A stretch of 64,000 bases of DNA from the NCBI GenBank assembly GCA_963742925.1, contig CAVUNV010000001.1, positions 33,170 through 97,169 of the forward strand. Direction: 5' to 3'. Origin of the DNA: PALSA-612 sp963742925 (GTDB lineage Bacteria > Actinomycetota > Thermoleophilia > Gaiellales > Gaiellaceae). Below, in pieces: positions 35,942 to 44,469 of this stretch; within the stretch, counting starts at the first letter, position 1, and each line of letters begins with the position of its first letter. Position numbers and translations under genes: made by a program. The notes under the pieces are model-generated. The model had not been told where the DNA came from. It ran no database searches and worked only from the letters and a program-made list of their open reading frames with translations.

Positions 35942-37762
35942 TCATGCGAAGAGCCGTCTGTCGACGTAGTGCAGGTCTTTCGAGTCGAAGTACGGCTCGG
36001 CCCATTTACCGGTCGTCGATAGGAACCAGCCGGCCGACGCGGCGGCTTGGGTCTTGGACGCGGCCGGAGCCTTGGTCTTCTGCGCCGTTGTCGAAGCGCG
36101 ATCGAGGAACTGGAAGTGGTCGACGAGCCCGAGCGCTTCGATGGCGAAGGCGGTCGCGACGTTTGGGTCGCGGATTGCAAGCAGGTTGTCGCCGTTGAGT
36201 TGCTCGCCGCCGAGTGCCAGGTTCGACGACCCGCAGTAGACGACCGGGTCGTCGCCGTTGAATCCGCAGACGACGAACTTGTGGTGCACCTGATGGCCGA
36301 CGCCGCCGATGTTGCGGACCTGGTTGAACGGGGGCGGGAGCTGGGTGCTCACGGGCTTACCGGTGACGAGCACGCCTCTCTTCGTGCCCGGCTGGTAGAG
36401 AGAGATCCCGGAGGCGCTGTCGGAGATGCCGAAGCTGAAGATGCTCTCGTTGGCGTGGAGCTCGGTCAGTGCCGTGTAGACCGGGCTCGTGCCCTGGTCG
36501 ATCGACATGACGGCGAACAGGACGCTTCCGGCTGATGCCGACTTCTGGCCTTCCTCGGCGATCCGGGCGGCCAGAGCGTCGAGCGTCGCCGTGGCGAAGT
36601 CTTGCGTGTGTGGAGCGAACGTGATCTCCGTGGGCGGCGTCTTCGCGGTGGAGAACGAAGCGGTCTCGCCCGACAGGCCGGTTGCGAGAAAGGCCGGCAG
36701 CTTCGCCTTCCCGGTCCAGACAGCCTCGAACAGCTCGGCGTACTTCGAGGCGACCTTCGGGTCGTCGAAGACGAGCACATGGTTGGAATTGACGTAGAGA
36801 CCCGTCACGGAGAAGTTCGTCGATCCCGTCAGGACCTTCACGGCATCGGCGCCTCTGGAGACGACGAAGACCTTGTCATGGGCGTAACGGCCGAAATGGC
36901 CTCGCTGAATCTCAGCCGCCCCTGTCGCCTGGTTCGTGAACAGCGTCTCGAACTGATCCTCGGGCTTCGGATTGGCGACGGAGTGGTGCAGGGCGGCGTT
37001 GTCGAGGATGACCCGGATTCGGCCTTGCTTTGCGAGCTGCAGGAGAATCGTGATCAGATCGGGCTCGTTGAGGTCGTAGGCGAACACGTCGACCCGCAGC
37101 GTCTTGTCCTGCAGGACCTCGTTCAGGACGGCGAAGATCTGCTCGCGGGCCGTGAAGCCCGACCACTCGTACTCGTCGGCAAAGGTGTACTGCGTTCCCG
37201 AGGCGTCGCTGCCGGCGACCTGTTTCGTGTCGAACTGGAGAACGTCGTCTGCGGGGCGAATGAGCCCCTTCAAGCCGAAGTGGCGCACGAACGCCTGCGA
37301 CTGCGTGAAGCCCCGTGTGAACCCGAGCGCCAGCCCCTTCGTCTGAAATGGCACGACGTCGATGCTCACCGAGACGCCCAGAGCCGGGTCGAGCGGCAGC
37401 AGAGACTGCTTGTCGTCGAAGTACCTCGCGGTGACCGTATACGTGTACTTGCCGAGAAACGGCTTCAGGCCCTGGTGGACCGAGCCGGGTACGTGCAGCC
37501 AGCGAAACTTGTGAAACGGTGCGTTGATGCTCGAATTTGCCGGCTCGGCCGCGTCCTGGGCATGGTCACCGGGCGTCTTGAACTGAAGCGTGTTGTGCAG
37601 GTAGTACGGCTGCTGGCCGCTCGGCTGGCACGTGATCGTGAAGCCGGCGAGGTTCTTCGCGTTGCTCGTGTCGAGCAGGTCGAATGCGAGAAGAGTCTTT
37701 GCGTCCCCGGCGTACGCCCTCACCGAGAGCGACGCGGTCGCTTTCTTGACCGATGCTGGCAT
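35942..37762 (-). CDS. Phospholipase-D-like protein with unusual N-terminal domain
   Basis: 606 residues, GGAGG before the ATG. Residues about 200-560 hold two HKD half-sites: HDKVFVV followed by LTGSTNFS, and HHKFVVCG followed by YCGSSNLA, so the two-half active site of the PLD superfamily is complete. The first 190 residues form a separate beta-rich region (TITCQPSGQQPYYLHNTL, KYTYTVTARYFDD, SIDVVPFQTKG) without a known domain. No signal peptide or membrane helix, so it is likely cytoplasmic. It could be a phosphodiesterase, nuclease or lipase. It follows the LuxR-type regulator by 62 bp on the same strand. Confidence 0.8.
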   Translation of the reverse strand: MPASVKKATASLSVRAYAGDAKTLLAFDLLDTSNAKNLAGFTITCQPSGQQPYYLHNTLQFKTPGDHAQDAAEPANSSINAPFHKFRWLHVPGSVHQGLKPFLGKYTYTVTARYFDDKQSLLPLDPALGVSVSIDVVPFQTKGLALGFTRGFTQSQAFVRHFGLKGLIRPADDVLQFDTKQVAGSDASGTQYTFADEYEWSGFTAREQIFAVLNEVLQDKTLRVDVFAYDLNEPDLITILLQLAKQGRIRVILDNAALHHSVANPKPEDQFETLFTNQATGAAEIQRGHFGRYAHDKVFVVSRGADAVKVLTGSTNFSVTGLYVNSNHVLVFDDPKVASKYAELFEAVWTGKAKLPAFLATGLSGETASFSTAKTPPTEITFAPHTQDFATATLDALAARIAEEGQKSASAGSVLFAVMSIDQGTSPVYTALTELHANESIFSFGISDSASGISLYQPGTKRGVLVTGKPVSTQLPPPFNQVRNIGGVGHQVHHKFVVCGFNGDDPVVYCGSSNLALGGEQLNGDNLLAIRDPNVATAFAIEALGLVDHFQFLDRASTTAQKTKAPAASKTQAAASAGWFLSTTGKWAEPYFDSKDLHYVDRRLFA

Positions 37763-37824
37763 CGGGCTCTACCTCCAAGTTGGTGTGACGGCACGGCGAT
37801 TACAGCACGCCTTTCGGCGCAGCG

Positions 37825-40123
37825 CTAGGCGACGAGGGCGTGCTGGAGGGCGTAGCGTGTCGCGGCGCTGCGCGTCCGGACGTCGAGCTTGCGGTAGATC
37901 GAGCGGAGATGCGCGTGGACGGTGCGGATGCTCACGACGAGACGTTCCGCAACCTGGGCGTCGGTGAGACCCTCGGCGACGAGCGCCAGCACCTCGACCT
38001 CGCGCGTGGTCAGCCCTTCCGGAGCATCCGCGCTCGCGCTGCCGGCCGGCGGCTGGACGAGCTCGATCGTCGCGCCGATCGGCAGGCTCCCGCCCTCCTC
38101 ACGCGCGGCCCCGAACCGGACTTCTCCCAGGAGGCCGCGCACCTCGAGCAGGACGCGGTCATGGCGAGCACGGAGCTTCGCGGGCAGCGGAGCCTCGATC
38201 GCCGCCCAGACCGCGTCGGCGGCGCCGAAGAGGCGGGCAGCCCGCTCGGGGTCGCCGACCGTGGCGGCCAGCGGGGCTGCGATCTCCAGCGTCCAGCCCC
38301 AGAACCAGCGATCGCCGAACTCGACGAAGAGCGTCAGCGCCTCGGCGAGCTGCTCCGCCGCCGCCTCGAAGTGACCGAGGTCGGCGTTGATGTCGGCGGC
38401 GACGACGAGCACCTTGGCGACGTTGCGGCGGTCGCCGAGAGCGCGCAGGATGTCGAGGCTCTCCTCGATCTCCGCCTTCGCCTCGACGTAGGCGCCGGCG
38501 GGACGCGTGAAGGCGAGGCCCTGAAGCCCGAGTGCGATGCCCGTCGAGTCCCCGAGCCGGCGGGAGAGCTCGAGGCTGCGCTCGAAGCGCGGCCGGGCCT
38601 GATCGCCCTCGCCGCCCAACGTGAGCGCAATGGCAGACCGGTACAGCGTCCGTTCCACCCCTGTTTCCGCTCCGAGCTCCTCGTAGATGCCGAGCGCCTC
38701 CTCGAAGAGCGTCTCGGCCTCGCCGTAGTCGCCGCGCGTCCTCCGCACGAGCGCGAGACCCGTTACCGCCTCCGCGACGCCGCGCTGGTCGCCGAGCGAG
38801 CGGGACAGGTCGAGCGCCACGCCGCAGAGCTCGTCGGCGCGGTCGTAGTCGCCCTGGTAGTGCGAGAGGACGCCGTTCGCGGTCAGCGCGCGGGCGCGCG
38901 TCGGCGAGGGCTCCGCGGGAGCGGCGAGGGCCTCGTCGAGCCAGAGCCGCCCCTCGCCCAGATAGCCGCGCTCGAGCCAGAACCCCGCGAGGAGAGCGCA
39001 GATCTCGAGCGCCGTCGCCGTGTCTCCCTCGTCGAGCGACCAGCGGATCGCGGCGCGGAGGTTGCCGTGGTCGGTCTCGAGCCTCGCGCGCCACAGCGCC
39101 TGGTCGGAGGTCGCGAGGCCCGCCGCCGCCGCACGAGCGACGCCCAGGTAGTGGGCGGCGTGGGCGCGTCGGACGGTGTCCGCGTCCGGGCCGGCGTCGA
39201 GGGCCTCGATCGCGTACTCGCGAATGGTCTCGAGCATTGAGAAGCGCTCGCCGTCGGAGCGTACGAGGCTCTCGTCGACCAGCGAGCCGATCGTCTCGAT
39301 GCCGCCGCTGCAGACCTCCTCGACCGCCTCCAGCGTGCAGCCTCCGGCGAAGACGGACAGGTGGCGGAACAGCGTCTGCTCGTCGGCGCCGAGCAGGTCG
39401 AAGCTCCAGCCGATCGTGTCGCGCAAGGCGCGGTGCCGCGCGGGTGCATCCCGGGAGCCCGAGGTGAGGAGCTCCAGCGGATGCTCCAGCCGGGCGAGGA
39501 TGCCGCTCGGGGAGAGCAGCTTGACCCGCGCCGCGGCCAGCTCGATTGCGAGCGGCAGGCAGTCGAGGTGGTCGCAGATCTCCGCGCTCGCGGCCAGCTC
39601 CTCGGCGTCCGGCGAGAAGTCCGGGCGCACGGCGCGGGCCCGTTCGAGGAACACGGTCAGCGCGTCCTCGCGTTCGAGGGGTCCGAGGGGGAGCTCCTGC
39701 TCGCCGCCGACGCGCAGCCGGGTGCGGCTCGTGACGACGACCTTCAGGCTCGGGCTCGCGGCGACGATCGTGCCGAGGGAACGGCCCGGCTTCGACCACC
39801 TGCTCGAAGTTGTCGACGACCAGCAGCAGCTGCCGGCCGGCGATGTGAGAGATGAGGCGCTGCACGAGGTCGCCCTCGGCGTCGAAGAGTCCGAGCGACC
39901 GCGCGATGCTCCCGACGACGAGGCCGGGGTCACGCACCGCCTGGAGCGGCACCAGGACGACGCCGTCCGCGAACTGCTCCGCGGCCGCCGAGGCGACCTC
40001 GAGCGCGAGGCGCGTCTTCCCGATCCCTCCGGGGCCGGTGATCGTGAGCAGCCGGACGTCGTCGCGGTGCAGGAGCTCCGTCGCCTCGGCGACGCTCTGC
40101 TCGCGGCCGATGAGCGCGTTCAT
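37825..40123 (-). CDS. Large LuxR-family (LAL/AfsR-like) transcriptional regulator with ATPase domain (frame break near 39785)
   Basis: About 765 residues. The N-terminus (NALIGREQSVAEATELL) leads to a STAND/NB-ARC ATPase with Walker A TGPGGIGKTRLALE and a Walker B-type LLLVVDNFEQV. After one extra base near 39785 come VVVTSRTRLRV and LPLAIELAAARVKLL. The middle (about 330-650) is TPR-like helical repeats. The C-terminus is a LuxR helix-turn-helix (LTTREVEVLALVAEGLTDAQVAERLVVS and TVHAHLRSIYRKLDV). Such proteins activate promoters after ligand or nucleotide binding. The ATG overlaps the Tm-1-like stop. The targets may include the two divergent genes with shared elements (inference). Confidence 0.9.
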
Positions 40124-41358
40124 CCGGCGACGAGCTCGTGCAGACGCTCCGCCATCGCGAGCGCGAACTGCCGGTCGTTGACGTCGGCCTCCACCTCGTG
40201 CACCTCGACCCTCGAGCGGTCGACAAGCTCGCGCAGCGTGGAGAAGAGCGCCTCGTCCGCCTCGGCATCCGCGAGCACCTGTCCCTCCGTCGAGAGCAGC
40301 GAGAGGCCGCGCAGCGGCACGAACAGGACGGTCGGCCCCGTGGCGGCGTTCAGCTTGCGCGCGAGCGTCGCGGCGACCTCCCGGCTCTCCTCCGGAGTCG
40401 GCCGGGTCGCGGCCAGGACGTTGTCGTGGATGTAGAGCGTCCGGCCGGCGAAGCGGGCGGGCAGCGGCTCGGGCGGGCCGATGGTGATGAAGTCGAGCCC
40501 GCCGAGTGAAACCACCTGGGGAACGCCGAGGCGTCCGGCGACCTCGAGCCGCTCGGGGCCGTCGGGCCAGATGCCGCCTCCGATCGTGTCGGCCAGCCCC
40601 GACGTGGTGATATCGAGCACACCGACGATGGAGCCGGTCTTCACCACCTCCTCCATCGAGTGGCTGCCGAGCCCGACCTGGTGGAAGACGAGCACCTCGT
40701 AGCCGAGCTGCTCCAGCCGCTCGCGCGCCACCGTCACGCACGGCGTCGTGACGCCGAACATCGAGGCCACGATCATCGGCCTCCCTTCACTGGGCGGAGT
40801 CACCGGCCTTGTCGCCATCCCGACCAGCGCACCGGCGGCGTTCACCAGGATCCCCGTCAGGATCGTGTTCAGCCCGGCGATGTCGACGACCGAGTACATC
40901 ATCGTCACGTCGACCGGCCCGAAGTACCGGCTGGTGTCGCCCGAGGCCGCGGTCGAGACCATCAGCTTCGGGACGCCGATCGGCAGACGCTGCATCGCGT
41001 GCGTGGCGAGCGCCGTGCCGCCCGTGCCTCCGAGCGCGCCGATCGCGTCGAACCGGCCGTCGGCGTGCAGGCGCAGCACGACCTCGGCCGCACCGCGGGA
41101 CATCGCCTCGATCGCGGCGCTCCGGTCGCGTGCGTCCGCCAGCGCCTGCACGTCGACGCCGGCCGCCGCCGCCACCTCCTGGCGCGTCACGTCGGGCTCC
41201 GCCAGCGGCTCGCCGAGGATCCCCGCGTCGATCAGAAGCACGTCGACCCCGCGCTCGCGAATCCGGTCGCGCAGGTAGGCGTACTCGTTGCCCTTCGTGT
41301 CCAGGGTGCCGATCAGGACGACCGTCGGGTTCCGCTCAGGGCTCACGGCGCCAAGCAT
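40120..41358 (-). CDS. Tm-1-like ATP-binding protein (UPF0261)
   Basis: 412 residues. Begins VVLIGTLDTKGNEYAYLRDRI and continues GALGGTGGTALATHAMQRLPIGVPKLMVSTAASGD, the nucleotide-binding face of the Tm-1 fold. The second domain carries GVTTPCV, HQVGLGSHSMEEVV and GGLDFITIGPPEPLP. The family is named from the tomato virus-resistance protein Tm-1; bacterial members are uncharacterised and often sit beside a TIM-barrel partner, which is absent here. Instead it is translationally coupled to an LAL regulator. Confidence 0.88.
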   Translation of the reverse strand: MLGAVSPERNPTVVLIGTLDTKGNEYAYLRDRIRERGVDVLLIDAGILGEPLAEPDVTRQEVAAAAGVDVQALADARDRSAAIEAMSRGAAEVVLRLHADGRFDAIGALGGTGGTALATHAMQRLPIGVPKLMVSTAASGDTSRYFGPVDVTMMYSVVDIAGLNTILTGILVNAAGALVGMATRPVTPPSEGRPMIVASMFGVTTPCVTVARERLEQLGYEVLVFHQVGLGSHSMEEVVKTGSIVGVLDITTSGLADTIGGGIWPDGPERLEVAGRLGVPQVVSLGGLDFITIGPPEPLPARFAGRTLYIHDNVLAATRPTPEESREVAATLARKLNAATGPTVLFVPLRGLSLLSTEGQVLADAEADEALFSTLRELVDRSRVEVHEVEADVNDRQFALAMAERLHELVAG

Positions 41359-41368
41359 GACACCGCAC

Positions 41369-41412
41369 GTTCGGCAGCGCGAATCGGCAGTCCTGCCGAT
41401 GTGCGCTCCGCC
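41369..41412. promoter_or_regulatory. 44-bp shared regulatory element, copy 1
   Basis: Contains the perfect dyad ATCGGCAG-TC-CTGCCGAT (41383-41400). About 40 of 44 bases match the second copy at 42415-42458, including the outer GGCAGC and GCTCCGCC blocks. The dyad centre is about 105 bp before the ATG of the secreted protein and 33 bp before the divergent Tm-1-like start. It is probably an operator or activator site; the regulator is unknown. Confidence 0.7.
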
Positions 41413-41496
41413 CGGCCGTAGTACGTTCGGTGCTCAGCGGTGCTCAGCGGTGCTCGCTTCGCGAAGCGCCGACCAGTAGTACAGGGGAGGAAAGAG

Positions 41497-42330
41497 ATGC
41501 GAGGCACAACGATTGCGCTTGCGCTATTGGCCGTGGTCGCGGCCGCCCTGGTGGCGGCCGGTGCGGCCGGGGCGGCGAGCACGCCCTGCACGGGGACGCT
41601 GACCGGCCCGGTCACGGGCAACGTCAGCGCCGGTCCGGGCTGCAATCTGGCTGGATACACGGTCACCGGAAACGTCACTGTCAATCCGGGTGGCAGCCTC
41701 GCGACAAGCGGGGCGACGATCGGCGGCAACGTACAAAGCCAGGGCGCGACCTCCGTCGATATCAGTGGCGGCTCAGTCGGTGGCAACGTGCAGATCAAGG
41801 GCACGAGCGGGCTCTCGCTCGTCAACTTTTCGTCGATCAAGGGCAACCTCGAGATCCAGAACAGCGCCGCTTACATCGAGGTCTTCAGTGGGACGGTCGG
41901 CGGCAACGTGCAGGTGCACAACAACACCGGCAGCGACCCCAGCGGCGCCGACGGCTTCGTCTTTGTCTGGCCGTACGCCGTCACGGGCAACGTCGAGGTG
42001 CACGACAACTCGGCCACCGGCAGCTCCGTCAACGGGATCGGTGTCCTCTTCGCCGGCTCGATCGGCGGCAACGTCGAGTTCCACAACAACACGGCGACCG
42101 GCGGCAGCGTCGCGAACGATGTGTACGTGGCTGCCAGCACTGTCGGCGGCAACCTCGGGTTCCACAACAACACGGCGACCGGCCCGACAGGCGCGTCCAT
42201 TCTTATGGAAGTGGGTGGCAACACCGTGACGAAGAACCTCGACTGCCATAACGACACACCGGCAGCGGCAGACACGCTCTTCGGCGGGAACACCGCAGCG
42301 AGCAAGAAGGGCGAGTGCGCCACCCTCTAA
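41497..42330 (+). CDS. Secreted repeat protein, probable beta-solenoid
   Basis: 277 residues with a clear Sec signal peptide (about 1-27, ending AAGAAGAAS; cleavage likely near Ala26). The mature part is built of irregular repeats with the recurring core GGNVxxxx or TGNVxVx (GPVTGNVSAGP, YTVTGNVTVNP, SVGGNVQIKG, TVGGNVQVHNNT, AVTGNVEVHDNS, SIGGNVEFHNNT, TVGGNLGFHNNT). Asn- and Thr-rich turns recall a beta-helix or adhesin solenoid. No anchor, so it is likely released or bound non-covalently. AGGGGAGGAAAG precedes the ATG. The promoter carries the 44-bp shared element. Confidence 0.8.
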   Translation: MRGTTIALALLAVVAAALVAAGAAGAASTPCTGTLTGPVTGNVSAGPGCNLAGYTVTGNVTVNPGGSLATSGATIGGNVQSQGATSVDISGGSVGGNVQIKGTSGLSLVNFSSIKGNLEIQNSAAYIEVFSGTVGGNVQVHNNTGSDPSGADGFVFVWPYAVTGNVEVHDNSATGSSVNGIGVLFAGSIGGNVEFHNNTATGGSVANDVYVAASTVGGNLGFHNNTATGPTGASILMEVGGNTVTKNLDCHNDTPAAADTLFGGNTAASKKGECATL

Positions 42331-42375
42331 CGCGCACCTGAACCCGCACCACAGCTCAAACACGCAACACGGCTA

Positions 42376-42406
42376 GGAGCAGTCCCACGAGCGGTGGGGC
42401 TGCTCC
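42376..42406 (+). terminator. Strong hairpin after the secreted repeat protein
   Basis: Arms GGAGCAGTCCCAC and GTGGGGCTGCTCC pair over 13 bp with one wobble, loop GAGCG, 46 bp after the stop. A likely terminator separating this gene from the next shared promoter element, which begins 9 bp later. Confidence 0.65.
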
Positions 42407-42414
42407 TCGAGCAA

Positions 42415-42458
42415 GTTAGGCAGCACGAATCGGCAGTCCTGCCGATGTCGGCTCCGCC
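42415..42458. promoter_or_regulatory. 44-bp shared regulatory element, copy 2
   Basis: Same block as at 41369-41412, with the identical 18-bp dyad ATCGGCAGTCCTGCCGAT at 42429-42446. It lies 65 bp before the ATG of the duplicated-repeat peptide gene. The identical spacer TC and flanking CGAA/GT show that the match extends beyond a simple palindrome. Confidence 0.7.
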
Positions 42459-42522
42459 GTGGCTCTCTAGGTTGAGCCTACCCAGGTCGCACGGAGCGGC
42501 CAGAGCCAAAAAGGAGCCGGAC

Positions 42523-42765
42523 ATGACGCAGATCAACGACATCGAGACCGGGCACGAGACGCGTTACGAGACTCCCTCGTTCGCTCCCAGTGGCGCCTTC
42601 GCGTGGACGCTGCGCTCGGCGGAGATCGCACGCCGCAAGGCCCAGCAGTCGCCACGGAACTACGACACGCCTACGTTCGATCCCCGCGGCGCGTTTTCCT
42701 GGACGCTGCGCTCGGCGGAGATCGCACGCCGCGAGCGGCTGAGCGTCCTCGCCGTGGCGGCCTGA
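42523..42765 (+). CDS. Two-repeat small protein with lasso-RiPP-leader-like motifs
   Basis: 80 residues, AAAAAGGAG before the ATG. Two 24-residue repeats (15-38 and 47-70) agree at 19 positions. Each starts Y(E/D)TP(S/T)F, continues P-x-GAF-x-W and ends TLRSAEIARR. The DNA of the second halves is identical over 33 bp (42604-42636 and 42700-42732), so the duplication is recent or maintained. Each repeat fits YxxPx(L/F)xxxGxF, the pattern that lasso-peptide leaders use to bind their RRE partner. No maturation enzymes are seen in the window. It might be a RiPP-like precursor or a small protein reusing that fold-binding motif. No signal peptide or membrane helix. Confidence 0.7.
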   Translation: MTQINDIETGHETRYETPSFAPSGAFAWTLRSAEIARRKAQQSPRNYDTPTFDPRGAFSWTLRSAEIARRERLSVLAVAA

Positions 42766-42923
42766 CGACCTGCTCGCCGTGGTCGACTCACCAGCCGGAC
42801 GTGCCGCGTCCTCCCTTGGGTCGTGTCGGCGATCACGGCGCCGCCGAGCGTCACACGCACGCGCTTGGCGGACGACTCGACGCGCGGCGGACGGGGATAG
42901 TCCCAGACCGATTCCAACCGTTG

Positions 42924-43422
42924 CTATGCCTGCAGGTGCGCCTCGACGAACCAGAGGTGCTTGTCGATCGCGCGGGAGACCTCGGTGAAGAGGTCGGCCG
43001 TGTCCTGGTCGCCGAGCGTGCCGGCCTCGTCGATTCCAGTGCGAACGGATGCGCCGTAGGCGGCGAGCCGGTCGGCGATCACTGCGACCGTGTCCGGGCC
43101 TGCAACGGCCTCGAGCGGGTACTCGTCGAGTGCCGAGGCTGCTGCGGCCAGGCGGGCTGTGCCGAGCGCGAGCCCACCGAGCGCCGTCACTCGCTCGGCG
43201 ATCATGTCGACGTACTCGAGCACGCTTTCGGCCACCTGGTCGTAGAGCAGGTGGAGTTGGATGAAGTCGCTGCCCTTGACGTTCCAGTGCGCCTGCTTGA
43301 GCTGCGAGTAGAGGTCGAACGTGTCGGCCAACCGCGCGTTCAGGAGCTCGACGAGCGCGTCGCGTTGTGGCTCGCGGAATGTCGATCCGGGTCGAGAACG
43401 TGTGCTTGATCTGCGTTGCCAT
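42924..43422 (-). CDS. dps: Dps-like DNA-protection ferritin (frame break near 43375)
   Basis: Mini-ferritin that oxidises and stores iron and shields DNA in stress. The start reads ATQIKHTFSTRIDIP with GGAGGACATC before the ATG. After one extra base near 43375 the body is EPQRDALVELLNARLADTFDLYSQLKQAHWNVKGSDF (given in order), with the ferroxidase His of AHWNVKG and the partner acidic residues of FIQLHLLYDQVAE. About 165 residues, normal for Dps. Confidence 0.92.
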
Positions 43423-43518
43423 GATGTCCTCCAGATCGTTTGTCTGCTTGCCTCCAAGATACTCCCGCGGTGCCTGCAGCGAACGGGGGCCGACGACCCG
43501 AGAGGCTAAGGTCCAACC

Positions 43519-43761
43519 GTGGATCCCTGGCTCTCTTCGGCCGTCGATGCCGTCGCCGCGACCACCGGCGTTCCGCGCGCGAGCCTCGACCTCTCAGACG
43601 AGGACGTTGACAGGCTGCTCACACTCGCGCGGGTCGCGGCGCACGAGAGCGGCGAGCGTGTGAACGCTCCGCTGATCTGCTACCTGGTCGGCCGGTCGGT
43701 CGCCGCCTCGGGGAAGACCCTCGAGGACGTCGCCGCGGCGGTTCCCGGCGCGGACGGCTGA
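43519..43761 (+). CDS. DUF6457 protein (small, near molybdoenzyme genes)
   Basis: 80 residues, GTG start. Helical: PWLSSAVDAVAATTGVP, LSDEDVDRLLTLARVAAHESGER, NAPLICYLVGRSVAASG, TLEDVAAAV. The pattern fits DUF6457, a domain often fused or adjacent to MobA/Mob proteins of molybdenum cofactor synthesis. Here it lies beside the nitrate reductase operon, a Mo-cofactor user. Its 3' end overlaps the open frame of narI on the other strand. Confidence 0.75.
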   Translation: MDPWLSSAVDAVAATTGVPRASLDLSDEDVDRLLTLARVAAHESGERVNAPLICYLVGRSVAASGKTLEDVAAAVPGADG

Positions 43762-44469
43762 CCCGGCGGGCTGGGCCGCCGCTCGGTCGCGCGGGCGCGG
43801 CTCCGGTAGAGGATCGGCGCGCGTCCCACGTAGGCGATGGGGATGCTCCACGCGTGGACGAGGCGGGTGAACGGCCAGATCGCGAGCAGGAGCCACGCCG
43901 TCAGAGCGTGGGCCTGGAACAGGAACGGTGCGCCCGTCATCAGCGACGCGTCGGGGTGGAAGCCGAAGATGCCCCGGAACCAGGGGCTGACCGTCTCGCG
44001 GTAGAGGTGCTCGTCCACCGCGGAGCCCCAGACCGTGGCGAGCATCCCGAACGCGATGGTCGCCGCCAGCACGGGGTAGAGGACGAGGTCGCTGCCGCTC
44101 GTCGTCGCCCGCACGCGCCCCACGCGCAGGCGGCGGTAGACGAGGATCGCGAAGCCGGCGACGATCGCGGCTCCGGAGAGGATGCCGGCGACCACCGCGA
44201 TCCAGTGGTAGGCGTCGTCCGAGATCCCGATCGCCTCTGTCCACGAGCGCGGGACGAGGATGCCGAGCACGTGGCCGCCGATCGCCGCGAGGATGCCGAA
44301 GTGGAAGAGCAGGCTGCCGGCCATGAGCAGGCGGCGCTCCATCAGCTGCGTCGAGCGGGCGGTCCAGCCGTACTGGTCGCGAGCGGTAGCGCCAGACATG
44401 GCCGACGACGAAGATCGCGGCGCAGATGTAGGGGAAGGCGACCCAGAGGAAGAAGTCGACGCGGCTCAC
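43680..44469 (-). CDS. narI: Respiratory nitrate reductase gamma subunit (frame break near 44380)
   Basis: Membrane cytochrome b that passes quinol electrons to NarH. GTG start (SRVDFFLWVAFPYICAAIFVVGHVWRYR in parts). One break near 44380, then DQYGWTARSTQLMERR. Heme ligands are visible: FHFGILAAIGGHVLG (two His) and HALTAWLLLAIWPFTRLVHAWS (two His). About 225 residues are conserved, up to AYVGRAPILYRSR. The open frame then continues over the 3' part of the DUF6457 gene to 43680, so the true end is uncertain. The start overlaps the narJ stop. Confidence 0.9.

Noticed and set aside
41429..41468. Tandem GTGCTCAGCG units and the palindrome CGCTTCGCGAAGCG before the secreted protein
   Set aside because: Two and a half short direct repeats are too few for a CRISPR or VNTR call; they may be promoter details but nothing supports a function.
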